This document shows, in pieces, positions 34,335 to 47,555 of a stretch of 64,000 nucleotides of DNA. The notes under the pieces are model-generated. The model was not told the DNA's origin. It did no database searches and was given only the letters and a program-made list of their open reading frames with translations. The stretch is taken from the NCBI GenBank assembly GCA_963995525.1, contig OZ023213.1:38358571-38422570 (forward strand), in the 5' to 3' direction. The stretch comes from Escarpia spicata (Eukaryota > Annelida > Polychaeta > Sabellida > Siboglinidae). The position numbers were made by a program, and so were the translations under genes. Each line of letters begins with the position of its first letter. The first letter of the stretch is position 1.

Positions 34335-36480
34335 TTCATATCTAAAGAAATATGGGGCGATAAGATCCACAAACCTTGAAAACGCCCAAGGTGAAATCTG
34401 AACGAGAAGACTGCAGCGACTCCACCGCAAGGCAAAGAAATCAAGATCTACTGCAAGTAGAAAGAAATGCGTATCAGCCAGAGCTGAAGTACAGAAACTA
34501 CAACGTCGTGCATATTGGGACTATGTGAATAACTTGATTGACACCCATGATTCCGAAGACGACACTATGGACAGACCACCAGAGGAGGTTCTGGAACTGC
34601 ATCAAGTCACTGCGTAAGGATACTACAGGTGTATCTCCTCTTCGAGAAGGAGGCAAGCTGTACTCAGAACCCAAGGACAACGCAAATATTCTCAACAGAC
34701 AGTAGAAGTCGGCGTTTACAAGAGAAGACATTACAACCACCCCATCCATCGAAAGCACTTCCCTACCACCAATGCCTGATATTACGGTTACAGAAGAAGG
34801 TATCCGGAAACTCTTATTAAAGACCAACCCACACAAAGCCACCGGGCCGGATGGAATCACGGCAAGAATCCTCAAGGAGTGTGCTCATGCCATCGCACCA
34901 CTGCTCACCATCATCTACGATAAGTCGCTGGAAGAAGGATCCGTGCCAGATGACTGGCGACATACTAACGTGACAGCTATTTAAAAAAATGGAGACAGAA
35001 ACACTGCCGCCAACTACAAACTAGTTTCCTTAGCCAGTCTCTGCTGTAAACTGTAGGAGCACATCGTGGTCAGCAATACATTGAAGCACCTAGAAAAACA
35101 TTAAATCCTCACTGACTGCCAACATGGTTTTAGGGCCAAGAGAAGCTGTGAAACCCAGCTTGTCATGAAATAGCAAATATTCTGGATCGGAGCAAGCAGA
35201 TGGACCTGGCTATATTGGATTTCTCGAAGGCATTTGACCGTGTACCTCATCAGCGATTCCTGTTAAAGAGACAAAATTATGGGATCACGGGATCCACTTA
35301 CAGGTGGATCGCTGAATTCCTGTCCAACAGATCTCAGCAAGTAGTCGTTGATGGAGCATCACCCGACCAAGCCCCTGGCATCAGTGGCGTACCCCAGGGC
35401 ACGGTCTTGGGGCCGCTCCTGTCCCTCTTGTTTATCAACGATCTACCTAACAACTTTCACTCCAGCACTCGTCTATCTGCTGACGAATGCATCATCTACA
35501 GGGAAATTAGATCTATGGACGACTGTCAAATTCTCCAGGAAGACCTATCCACCTGAGAATGCTGGGAGAAGAAGTGGGGCATGGGTTTTCATCGTCATCA
35601 TACCATCATGACCTGCACAAGATCTAGGAAACCCAAGTCCTTTAACTACCAAATTAAGGGCCATACTTTAGAAGTCTCCACCTGCTCAACGTACTTTGGC
35701 GTTGATACGCAAAAAGATCTCTCTTGGAAACGACACACTGAGCGATCAACAAAGAAACTCATGGCATACTGGATTTCCATAAGCGGAATTTGAAGTCGGC
35801 CAGTGAAGATAAAAAACTAATGCCTACAAAGCCCCGGTAAGACCCCACATTGAATATTGTAGTGCCATCTGGAATCCTCACCATCAGGACCAAGAAAATA
35901 AAGTTGAAGCTGTGCACAGGAAGGCCGCGAGATATATCACAAACATATATCATAACACCAGCAATCTAGCACCCATGCTGGACCATCTGCAGTGGGAATC
36001 TCTGGCATCAAGATGCACCAAGACACAACTGTGTTGTTATAGTTCCCCAGGCCTATTTCTTCCCTGCTTCATCAAGAACCAGTCATTCCCTTAAGTTCCG
36101 TCAACTTCCCGCACGCACAGATGTATTTAAATTCATTTTTTTACCCAGGGCCATTCCTCTGTGTAACTTCTTGCCAGCACATGTTGCTGAGGCTCCCAGT
36201 TTGGGTATTTTCCAAAGGGAGCTTGTCCAGCTTTCGTTCTGATTTATTTGTCTTTGTCCTTGACCGAAGCAGGCTAAATGAGGGACTAGGGCTGTGTCGG
36301 CCGGGGTTTATCTCCGGGGACCCGCTGCGATTGCCGAATTGGCCTAGACTTGATACCTGAAAAAGACAACTACAATGTTATATTTTTTTCTCTTTCTTCT
36401 CTCTCATACTTTGGTCTTTTGTATATTTTCTTCTCTTTTTGTTGTTTCCTCCAATAATAAACCAACCGTTGTTTAATGAT
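34335..36480 (+). mobile_element. CR1-type LINE, RT region, degenerate
   Basis: A basic linker (34.38-34.6 kb) precedes IRKLLLKTNPHKATGPDGIT and SVPDDWRHTNVTAI (34.80-34.98 kb). After stops comes LAILDFSKAFDRVPHQ (35.2 kb), then the primer-grip-like block GVPQGTVLGPLL, LFINDLPNN, and a decayed catalytic block SADECIIY where FADDCIIY is expected. The thumb region follows (KELGV-like DTQKDLSWKRH), then the C-terminal block AARYITNIYHNTSN to LDHLQWESLASRCTK (35.9-36.0 kb), and a frameshifted NFLPAHVAEAPSLGIFQ at 36.17-36.22 kb. The catalytic Asp pair is changed, so it is dead. The end of the 3' UTR is not sharply defined. Confidence 0.88.
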
Positions 36481-36904
36481 CAAGATTGATCGGTCAATCT
36501 ACAGATACAGAGAGATAGATCCACGCTTCTGAATATGTGGCCCAAACTTCTCGTTGTTGCACATCAGCAGCTTCGGTAGGTGACCTATGAACCTAGGGTG
36601 AAGGGTTGTGAACTTTACTATTGTGCCAACAATATCAAACCTTTATGGAAAAAATGTGGCTGAAAAAAATAAATATTACATTGATCAGCTTAGTGTGAGG
36701 AAGCAGAAGTAATGCAACTGATAATATTGCCAAATATTACAAAACAAAATATTGTAAAGTTATGTAGATAACACGGAAATATCACAAACAACACCAGACT
36801 ATCGTAACGTTGAACTGAATGTAATACAGTTTCATTGGGGAGCCACTTTTCATCCCAGAACGAGGCTGATGTATGCTGATCAATTACATTAAATACAAAT
36901 AATT
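36481..36904. other. No gene recognised
   Basis: Spacer between the ends of two LINEs. AT-rich, no coding signal. Confidence 0.45.
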
Positions 36905-39900
36905 ACAATAATAATAATAAGAGAACTTCTATTGCGCCTAATTCCTTTGAAACCAAGCTCAGAGGCGCATCAACACACAAGGATTGGTCAATCTCAAAAT
37001 CCGTAAGCAGCATTCCAGTTGTCAACAGATAGGTCAAGGCACTAGGGAGATACGGTGGATAAGCAATGTTTAAAGATACGTTTTTAAATGACGACGGAAC
37101 TTTGTAATATTTCCAACTGATCTAACACTAAGAGGGAGCATATTAAGAAAAAAGCCCTAGTTTCAATGTTAGTGTTGACTCTAGGAACAAAAAACGTAGG
37201 TCAGAAATAGATGATCGAAGCTGGATAAGTTTTCTTACAGGAGTAAGCAATGAATGCAAATACGACGGTTGCTTACTGGACAGTGCCTGGTATGTAATGG
37301 TACAGATCTTAAATATCATATGATATCGTACAGAAATCCAATGCAAAGACTCCAAAAGTGGCACAGAGCGAGAAAACGAGGAGATCTTGTAACTACTCTT
37401 GCTAGACAATTTTGGACACGCTGAAGTTTTGTGATATCCTTGCTAGCGATATTATATAGGAAGGAATTGTAATAGTCAAATCTGCTGCTAACAAGCGCTG
37501 TTGCAATAGTTTTAGCAACAGAAAATGACATATACCGGCGAATACGGCGAAGATCACGAATATGATAAAAACAGCAGCGACAAAAAAAAATACATGTACA
37601 TATGTATGTGAATATATGTATGTATATATGTGTGTATATGTGTGTATACATACATGTATATAATTATATATAAATACATGTCAAGGGTAAATTTACACAA
37701 AAGTCAATGACTTCGTATTTACCCCCTTCAAACATTGTATATTCTCACTTGTATTATAGTTAAACTTGTTTGGTTGTCTTGTCTTGTATATATTATTATC
37801 AATGTTCTGAGTAAACGTTCATTCATTCATTCATTCATGTTTGAGATATGTGTTGTCGGGAATTGAAGTTACTACCAAAGATCTCTCCTATATTCCACAC
37901 CGAGGTTGCTGGCATGATATACTGATTCAAAATACGCCTAGGGAAAAAACCATCCAGTTTACTTCGCTGCATTGGAATACCAATAATGATCAATTCAGTT
38001 TTTTATGCATTTAATTTCAACTCGCTGTCAGTCATCCAGTAGAAGATATCTTGAAGGCAATCACTAAGTTGGTTAAGGGAACGATTTGTATCCTGGGTAG
38101 CCAACGAAATGTAGATCTGAGTATCATCAGCATAAAGATGATGATCCAAGTTATGTCTTTGTATAACAGAGCTTAGTGGCGTGGTGTAAAGAGTAAAAAG
38201 CAAAGGGCCAAGAACAGATCCCTACGGAACAAATACCAAATAAAGCCGCCGGTGCAGCTGAAAAGCAGTTGCAATCTTTATAGTTTGGTATCTATCAGTT
38301 AGATATGTAGAAAACCAGCTTAGAGCTATGCCAGATATGCCGTACCACTTTAATAAGCGTTCAATGAGAATGCTGTGATAAATCGCGTCAAACGCGGCAG
38401 AGAGATCTAGTCATGGAAGTACAGTCACTTTACCATTATTAATGTTCAAGTTAATGTCATTATGAACTTTAAGAGGGCAGTCTCGGTTGAATGGAAATGT
38501 ATATATGCAGATTGTGACACATTATTTAAGACATTTGTGCTAATGTGAGACGTTAGACGATTTGCTACAACCTTTTCTAGTATTTTGGAAATGAAGCTGA
38601 AGTTAGAAATAGGTCTATAACTGTTTAGGTCTTGTTTAGGCAGAGATGACTTCTTAAGAAGTGGTGTGACATGGGCGTATTTGAAATCATCAGGAAAAAA
38701 ACAGAGCAAAGTGGTGCATTTATAATATTTGTTTAAGGTCCAATTAGTGTATCGAGACATGCTTTTAGCAGTATTGTTGGAAATGGATCAAGTGTACAGG
38801 ATTTATTTGGGAAGGATATCATTATTTTCTTAACTTCATCAACTGTTGCAGGTTCAAATGATACAAGTAGAGAATTTACTTGTGGAAAGTCCACACTGAC
38901 ATTACTTAAATTAGGACGTGGGAAAGCAGAACGAATAATACTGATTTTTTTCTTAAAGTGACTATAGAACGAATAATATAGATACTTAACTGACACATGA
39001 TCAGGTAGCGATGGAGTAGGCCGTCTGTGTAGAATGTTATTGATGCAGTTCCATAACTGACGCGGGTTATCAGACTTATTTATGACCACATTAGTATAGT
39101 AATCTGATTTAGCTTTGGCCATGTGTCTGTTACAGAGGTGGCATTGCTTAGAATAGGAATAGCGCGACCTGTCTAATGGCGAGCGCGATTTGCGCCATAC
39201 ACGCTCTAAATAACGACGACGCCTTTTAGATAGTATAATTTCGGAAGTCATCCATGGAGCCAGTGAACTTTCTGACACACATTTGGATTTTATAGGTGCA
39301 TGTTTGTTAAATAATGCATTGAGTACTTGACCGTACTGTTTATATAAGTCAGATAGATGTTTTTTTGGTATCTATGATTAGATCGGATATAAGGATATCA
39401 GCCATTAAAGAGGTCAAGACAATGGCCATGTATATGGGTCGAAAAGGAAACATGTTTTTTCAAATCAAAGGATGCCAGAATATTATCAAACGTAGTTGTA
39501 GTTGTAGAAGGTATATCCAAATGTAGATTAAAATAACCAAGAATATAAAATTCTGAATGAATAATTGCCAGATTTTCCAACATATCCTGAAAGTCTTCAA
39601 CGAAATTAGCCGGATGTCCTGGAGGGCGATAGATACAGACAAAGTATGCGGAGAAAGAAGAATCTGAAATTTCAACACAGATGGACTCAAAACTGGTGTA
39701 GTCAGGGTTGGAATGTAATTTAATATTTTGAATTGCAGTGATATTAGAAATTCAACACCACCTTCACGGTCGACTAAATGTGGGCGATGTTGAAAGGTGT
39801 AACCAGAATGGGAAACGTCAGCATTGCATGCAGGTGTATCATGTGGTCTGAGCCAGGTCTCAGTTACAGCAAGAATATTGATTTTCTTTGAAATTAATCA

Positions 39901-40060
39901 ATCACAAAGTGAGGCTGTCTTATCTCGTACAGATCGAACGTTTCTAGTGGCCACCCGAATGTTTCGTCTAACAGCTGGCCCTGGATTGAGACTTACATCT
40001 CCTGCTAGTAATACAATTATTGCTAATTTCAATGTTGGCGTAGAGCGGTGATTAAATACC
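36905..40060 (-). mobile_element. L2-like LINE, nearly complete endonuclease-RT copy
   Basis: The minus-strand reading starts near 40,030 with N-R-SVRDKTASLCD, then AVTETWLRPHDTPACN (endonuclease Glu), a decayed GYTFQHRPHLVDREGGV, LGYFNLHLD (GDFN-type block) and later the linker WMTSEIILSKRRRRYLERVW. The RT follows: SYRPISNFSFISKILEKVVA, then [16 protein letters not shown] with YADD at 38123-38134, and the thumb [12 protein letters not shown]. The C-terminal LQRVQNCLARVVTRSPR and LESLHWISVRYHMIFK blocks lie at 37.27-37.43 kb. The 3' end is a TATTATTATTATTG-type tail at about 36,905, typical of L2. Frameshifts and stops are scattered, so it is inactive. Confidence 0.9.
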
Positions 40061-41059
40061 GTTTTATTGTAATAATATAAAATGTCAATAATAATCTAAC
40101 AGGTCAATTGAAAAAACCCACAGGCAGCAGGTTTTATAACTTAATAATTTAACAGTGTAATAGTTACAAAGGAAAACATTTAAAAACCTAATCATTGACG
40201 ACCGGCGAAAGTTATTAACAGAACACAACATTGCGCATGCACAGTGCAAGTAACTATTATGGACAACGTGGAGAAGCAGTTTTACAATTGCCCCGTGTTA
40301 CATTTGTGTCCGGTCTCCCCTATTTGGCACAGCGCGTTGACGCGTCGAATGCATCAGGCCATGGCAACGAGAATTACCCCTATAGGCAGCGCGATCTTAC
40401 GTACATTCACATTTGATTGATAGCTTATAGTGACAAGAATACCTGACCTACATGCAAGTAGACTACCCAAGGGCTGCACGTACGTATGACTCGAGAAAGC
40501 TAAAGATTACCGATCAAACCGTATGTATTATATTCGCTTAAACTGCACGCAGCGTGCTGCATAAGTTGGACATTTGGGAGTCATTGTAGTGTTTTGGTAA
40601 AGGCGACAACTAAACATCTATGGAGCTTACATCTAGAAAACCTAGCTATTAATAACTTCCCCAATTGTAGACATTTAGACATAACATTTATACATAACAG
40701 TTAGACGTAACATCGGAAGACGTGGGAGGGAAGGAGGGTGTTGTTGAATTCTCTATTGTGAAACTCGTTTGCTTAAGCACGGAAGAGGGGCGTACGGCCC
40801 ATCGCACCCCAGCCCACGGGCCTGAATTAAGGTATATATTTTCACAAGGGTAAGTATTTAATGTATATCTACTTCCTGGTACAAATTATCAATATAATAT
40901 CCGAGAGGTGGCAGCACTTCCTATAACAACCATATACTAGCCTCAATTACCCAAGTACCGTAGTGTAGCGCCACTGTTTGTCGCTCATGCGAGAGTTTTT
41001 CCCGATTGCCAAAACCGCGGGAGTCGGCTAACCAAAATGTATACACACATGGGAACATA
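40061..41059. other. No gene recognised
   Basis: Short ORFs without motifs. I see no gene or element here. Confidence 0.45.
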
Positions 41060-41304
41060 CAGTGGCATAGGTGAATCCGGGGGCTGGGTGGCCCCGTGGC
41101 CCCTCTAGACCTTTGGAATTTGCCGTGCAACACACACTTTTGTATTTTTTCAACAACACCCCTCCCACTGTCTTCCAATATCATGATCTGACTGCACCAG
41201 AGCAGCGGAGTCGTGCTGAAGGTCAGACCATCGACTATTAATTAGTGTCGGCCGACAGTGGCGGTTTTTGGCCCCCCTAGACTACCCTCTCTGGATCCGC
41301 CCCT
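41060..41304. mobile_element. MITE, GGATCC-ended family, full length
   Basis: It begins CAGTGGCATAGGTGAATCC and ends CTGGATCCGCCCCT, so the ends are imperfect inverted repeats (GTGAATCCGG against GCGGATCCAG). The inner part carries the CACTGTCTTCCAATATCA block shared with 10.45 kb. Ends of this kind are usual in non-autonomous hAT-like elements. Confidence 0.65.
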
Positions 41305-41315
41305 AAGTTTGGTAT

Positions 41316-41460
41316 TGCATAGAGGCGACAGGGGCACGTGCACCAGGGCCCACTCAAATGTATTTAAATTGATAACAAGCAAATTAACAACACATCCCGA
41401 AATTCAACAAATAGGCCCTGATGGCCTATAGCTAGTCTGTATCCTAAATAGGCCATACAA
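41316..41460 (+). mobile_element. Fragment of a second MITE family (CATAGAGGC end)
   Basis: GCATAGAGGCGACAGGGGCA followed by CGTGCACCAGGGCCCACTCAA resembles the left end of the element at 48.6 kb. The rest is diverged. Confidence 0.45.
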
Positions 41461-42754
41461 TCTTTCTGGATTTTTGTAGTTCCGAAACTGTCGCACTCAA
41501 TTTATATAAAAACACAAGGAAGTTCAATGTTGTCTGCGCTAGATCCTGTTTGACGCGCAAGTGAAACGTATTCTTTTTCTTGTTGTTGATGTAAGGCGCA
41601 AGTTATAAACCGACGTGTGTACAGTGAAACACACAAACATCGCCTTGAGAAAGTCAAAGAAATCTATAAATAGCATACTATTCCAATACTTAGCCGCCTG
41701 TTCCGTTTGCTGCGCTAGCACGAATTAATTAAGTCTCAAGGCCTACGCCACCATGGCATTAAGGTGATCTTTAGACCTGTTTTGATCAAACAGCCAACTA
41801 TTTGAATGCTTCCAGTTATAGTACCCGTCGCCATGGGTAAACTGCGTTTTGTGTTATAGCAATCAGTTTACTAACATAGCAAACGGAACTCGGCCGTAGG
41901 GTTCACATGCAGGCATACCATTGGTAACCTCGTGTTTCACTAGGATTATTATTAAGAAGATTTCCTTTCCTCCTTGTTAGTTACCAAGTGATCATGTCGA
42001 TTATTGTGTCCAGCATAGACAGTTGTTGAAATAATCACTCACAAATGCATTGGTTGTTCATTTCAACTCGGTTGATCCAACTGTTCCCGCACCCACCCCG
42101 GGTTACTGTAGTACATCCTGTTCAGGCCCATTTTTGGACATCGTGGTGTTGGAAACATTATGCAGAAGATTTCACTGTGGATCACCAAACTACACAGAGC
42201 ATACACATCTCCAGAGGCTGAGTGTTAGCACGATTCGTTTAATACTATATGACCATTTATATCTTGTTCGGCGGGAAGCATTTTGGGAATTGTGAACTAC
42301 GAACAGTGTACGGGTGTCTATTATCTAAAATACGCCTCTTTTGTATGGATGTTGCCGTAGCGATGTCGTTAGCTTCGGTCGTTTCTATTATCTACCCTTT
42401 GATTGCACAACTGTGTGAAACAAACAATATAGCACTTCTTCGGTTTTTATTTTTTACAAACCGATACATCGAATGACGAAAAAGGCACCGTCAGCAATCA
42501 ACCAGTCATTTACTTTGGATTAAAGCAATATCCGGTTAAAATGACAGTTTAAGACGGCGGGTAAGCCATGGAATGAATCTGCAAGCCGGCTGCCCAACCT
42601 CAAACCCCTGTCGGTGATTTACCACAGTACTTCAACAGCGAATGGAGTTTTCTTTCCTCTGAACCATGGTTGCCTAAAATAAATTACAACCAGACATATT
42701 AACGGCTTAATATTTAACGTCCAACAATTATGAATAATGTCACAGTCCCTGAGG
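41461..42754. other. No gene recognised
   Basis: ORFs at 42.05-42.48 kb (+) overlap in two frames and have no motif. Nothing else seen. Confidence 0.45.
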
Positions 42755-43464
42755 CAGGGTCCGGCAACCTTTTTGAATGGAGGGCCAAATAAGTGACTTC
42801 AGCTAGGTCAGCGGGCCACACAATCTTCGTGGAAACTGGTACATTATGTTATGATACGTATATAGTATCAATATAGACATCCTAGCTCATATGCGTTGAA
42901 GCTGAACTTAATATTTTGGCAGTGTATAAGAAAAGAATTGTTATTATTATGAAACATCAAAGGCTAATTTCGAACACGTTCCTTACTAAAATACACATAA
43001 CTCAAGGTCCGCGTTGTCGTCCTGCAACTTACATTTTCATCAGATGTCCCAGGTCCAAATGAGCTTGGCGTGAGAGATCAGTTCAAGAAACTGTGCCGAC
43101 GGCAAGTGCGTTTGGTTGCAAGATACACCTCATTTAATGTCACTTAGAGTGCCACAGAGCCCCGTTACATTTTGGTGAACTACATCTACACAACTTTCGG
43201 CGCATCGTTGACTATAACGGGCTGAAATATAAGAGCAATTACAAACTCAAATATCTGTAAAACGCTATGCAAACTCCCGTCTCAGCAGCTCAATGAATGC
43301 TTCTGGTTCGTCTTCAAGAATGTTGAGAAATGCAATAGTTGTGTCACCCACACAATTGCAACTTTACCTCGAAAGCGGAAACGAACTTGAAGAAACGAAC
43401 ACGATGAGTTCGTTAGTTACATGATCTCGTCCCTTGAAGTGAACATTCAGCAGATTGAGACGCG

Positions 43465-46400
43465 TGTTACAACCTGTCATGCAATAATTGACCGGTAATG
43501 TAATAATCGACCGGTAATGTAATACATCGACCGGTATTGTAATAATCGACCGGTAATGTAATAATCGACCGGTAATGTAATGACTCGACCGGTAATGTAA
43601 TGATCGACCGGTAATGTAATAACTCGACCTGTAATGTAATAAAAAGACTAAGTTGATTATGATGACGATGATAATGAAGGTGATGATGATGATGTTAATA
43701 AAAATGCCGAAGACGGTGATGATGAGGATAATAAATAATTACGATGTCGATGACGAGGAAAATGAAGACAATTAAAGTGTCACCTTAGTAATGATGATGA
43801 GTATAACGATGGTGATTATGATTATTATGATTACAATGATGATGATAATGATTAAGACAATGTTAATAATGTTGATAACGTCAGTGATGATGAAGGTAAT
43901 AACTAATAATGATGACGAAGATGAAGAAAATGAAGGCGTCGTCTTAGTGATATGAAGGTGTTGATGATTGACTATGATGATGACGATGACGACAACAATG
44001 ATAATGATGATGATTATGATGATAAAGATTATGACCATGAGGGTAATGATTATTACGATGATGTGGTTGATGACAATGACAACCTAACGGCTAACCATGC
44101 TGACAGCCTGTTTACGTTCACTTATCATCATAATGATGATCAAATTAAGTGGTCATCTCAAAACATTTAGGGGAAATCTCAAAATGCAATGTTACGGAGT
44201 GATATTATACAGTTACTAGAAATTTAAGGGTATTGGCTAATTTCAAAATAATAATAATAAAAACGAACAGCTGAAACAATTAAGGGGTAATTGTAAAAAA
44301 AGTAAGTTAAAGTAAAGTGTAATTTCAATCGACTTCATTCATATAAACGAATAAGGAACACCTAATGTATTTTTAAATATGCCTACTATTAAGGGATTAA
44401 ATCAAAAACAATCTAAAGAATTAGTTTAAAAGAAGTCATAAGGGGTCATTTTATAATGAACTAGCTGGTCTTCTCAATACACGGCGGGGTCGTCTCATAG
44501 AATCAAGACCATCTTCTCGAAAACAGTTAATTAAATTAAGGGGATACCTCATAAAAAGAATGGGTGTTCTCAAAAAAGTACTATCACAAAATATGTAAGA
44601 AACCATTAACACATTAACAGATCATCTAAAAAAATAACTGTTCATCTCTTAATAAAGGGGTTCCTTATAAAAGGTCATATCAAAAATGTAAATGTTCATT
44701 AAAATGGACAAGGTGTTCATCTCAATGAATTAAAAGGTCATCTTAAAATAATAAAGGCTCATCTAACAAATAAAGAGGTCTTCTCAACAAAGTTAAGGGA
44801 ACATTCCAAAACATACAGGTATTGATTAAAATGAAGTGGCTGATCGTTTCAACAGATTCAAGGATCATCTCAAAACATTAAAGGGTCTTCTCATAAATAA
44901 TAGGGTTTTCTCAAAATACATTGTGGTGTTGTTTCACACAAAAATGTAAATGTTCATTTAAAACAACTAACTTATCGCCACAATAAATTTGAAAAACCAC
45001 CATAACATTAAATGGTCTTCTCATAAAATACAGGGGCCTTCTCAAAAAGCTTAAGTGATCATTACCAAAATAGACGTGTTGTTAAAATAATTGGTTGACC
45101 ATATCAACACATTAAGGGATCATCTTAAAAAATACGTACTCATCTCTCAATAGAGGGTTTTTCTCAAACAACGTAGGGGATATCTCAAAATGTCCTGTTG
45201 AAGAGTGCTATTATAAAATTATTTGGAACAAAAGGGCAATCTCGAAATAATAATAATAGTATTAATAATAATAATAATAATAGTAATAATAATAATAATA
45301 ATCAACTGAAACAATTACAGGAGTAATCTAAACAAAACTAAACTGTTATCTGAATCAACTAAAAGGGTCATATAAACGAAAAACGGACACCTAATGTATT
45401 TTAAAATATGCTTGATGATAAGAGATTATGTTACAAACAATTAAAAAAAAATTGTACAAATGGTTTTGGAGAGGTCATTTTTATAATAAGCTAGCAGATC
45501 ATCTCAACACGTGACGGGATCATTTAATAAAATCAAGTGGTCTTTTCGAAGAAAACGTTAATAAAAAGATGGGTCTTCTCAAAAAAGTGTCGTTACAAAA
45601 TACGTAAGTAGTCAGTTGATTGTCTCAACACATAAAGGGCTGATCTAAAAATGCATGGGGTCTTCTCAAAAAAATAAATGATTATATTAAGCAGTGTAAC
45701 TAGCCATAAAATTAGCCAGCTGATTGTCTCAATATATTAGGGAATCGTTAAATAATGTGGGTGTTCCTCAACCAGGTAAGGGATCATTAAAAAAAACAAG
45801 GATCATTGAAAGACTTATCTGATTGGCTGATGGTGTATTATAAATAAGTTGTCACGTTATAAAAAGAAGCGGTCAGTTTGTGTAATTAAAGGGAATCGAA
45901 TCATGTCCAAATTCATCGCAAAATACAAACACAAAGGGTCATCAAAATAAATTTGTTTATTGCAAATGTAGAGGTGTATAAATTAAGCGGATTAAATTAT
46001 TAAATGATATAATATTTATTATGCTAAGTTGATCTTTTATTTCATCGAGACGATCAGCTTGTTCGTTTTATTGAACATTTATATCTGTATATGACTTTTT
46101 GAGAAAACCCTTTAATTGAGAGATGACCATTATTGTTTTGATATGATCCCTTAATATGTTGAGATGATTAACCGATTATTTTAAATCAACCCGTTTATTT
46201 TTAGAAATGATCTATTAACTTTTTTGAGAAGACCACTTAATTTGTTAGATGATCATTTAGCTCGTTAATGTGTTAATAACTTCTAACATATTTTGTAACG
46301 ATACATTTTTTTGAAGAACCATGCCTTGTTATGAGATGTCCCCCTAATTTTACTAACTTTTTTTCGAGAAGGCTACTTGATTTTATGAGATGCCCATATA

Positions 46401-47555
46401 TGTGTTGAGCCGAGCAGTTAACATTATAAAATGACATCTTAATGACTCCGTTTTAGAATATTCTTTAAAAATTGCTTTTGATATAATCCCTAAATATTAG
46501 GCATAATTTAAAATACATTAGGTGCCCCTTATTTGTTCACATGAATGAAGTCGAGTGAAACTACACCTAGCTTGAACTTATTTTTTTTGGATTACCCTTT
46601 AATTGTTTCTACTGCTCCATTTCATAATAAAAATTAGTATTATTAGTTTGAGATTAACCATTACCATTAAGTTTGTAATATTCTTTTAATGTCAATCGTT
46701 AACATTGTATTTTGACATTTCCTTTATATTGTTTGAGATGACCACTTAGTTTGATCAAATGATGATCAGGAATTTTTATTTGTAAGCATGCTTTAATGGT
46801 CCTTAAATATTTGTTTGAGATGATCCCTTAATTTCGAGTAGATTATCACTTTCTTTTGTTGAAGTGACCCCTTTAGCCACCCCCTCTTCCCTGCCACACT
46901 TTCTGATTCGGTCCTATTGTTTGCTGACATGTCGTTACTGCTTTACCTGGGAGGCTATATCAACAGTATTCCGTGTGTTTTCCCACAAAACAAACGGCTG
47001 ACTTGTTCTGAGAAAACTTGTTAAATATACTTTAGTGAAGATCAACAGGATTTCAGCATGACTAGCCGTTATAGGGGCGCACGTGGAAATGACGATGAGG
47101 TCGAGGAGAATGGTGAGGCTGAAGATGTCATTGTCAACATCTTCGTTGTCTTCATCGTCCTCGTCTTCATCATCATTATCATTTATCACACTCATCATCA
47201 CTGTCGTTATTATCATTATTAGCTTGATCAAAATTATTATCATCATCATCATCGTCACCGTCATCATAATCAACAACTTTATACTCATCATCATTACTAA
47301 GGTGACACCTTAATTGCCTTCATTTTCGTCGTCATCGACATCGTAATCATTTATCATCCTCGTCATCACTGTCTTCATTATCATTACTAACATCATAACC
47401 TTCATTATCATCGTCTTCATAATCAACTTTGTCGTTTTTATTAGATTACCTGTCTATTTATTAGATTATCAGTCGATTATTATATTACCGGTCGATTATT
47501 ACATTACCGATCGATTTATTACATTAAGTCGATTATTACATTACTGGTTGTAACA
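43465..47555. mobile_element. 4.1 kb foldback element nested in the hAT transposon
   Basis: The left end TGTTACAACC (43465-43474) is the exact reverse complement of the right end GGTTGTAACA (47546-47555). GACGCG stands directly outside both (43459-43464 and 47556-47561), a perfect 6-bp target duplication. The arms remain recognisably complementary for over 1 kb: the terminal CGACCGGTAATGTAATAAT repeats, then GAT-rich DNA with GGTGTCACCTTAGTAATGATG, then AAGTGGTCATCTCAAA and CACCTAATGTATTT, pair with their reverse complements at 47.5, 47.3, 46.75 and 46.52 kb. The left half also has a direct duplication of about 1.0 kb (44.17 and 45.18 kb) and dozens of degenerate AAGGG(G)TCATCTCAAAA modules. 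There is no credible ORF; the Asp-rich frames come from the GAT repeats. Confidence 0.93.
43486..43640 (+). repeat. Terminal minisatellite of the foldback, left arm
   Basis: About eight copies of CGACCGGTAATGTAATAA(T/CT), unit about 19-21 bp, immediately inside the left end. The right arm has about four copies in reverse complement (47,455-47,545), so the two arms differ in copy number. Confidence 0.95.

Noticed and set aside
43772..44170. Asp-rich and Ile-rich ORFs
   Set aside because: They derive from GAT/ATC trinucleotide repeats in the foldback arms, and mirror-image versions occur in the other arm.
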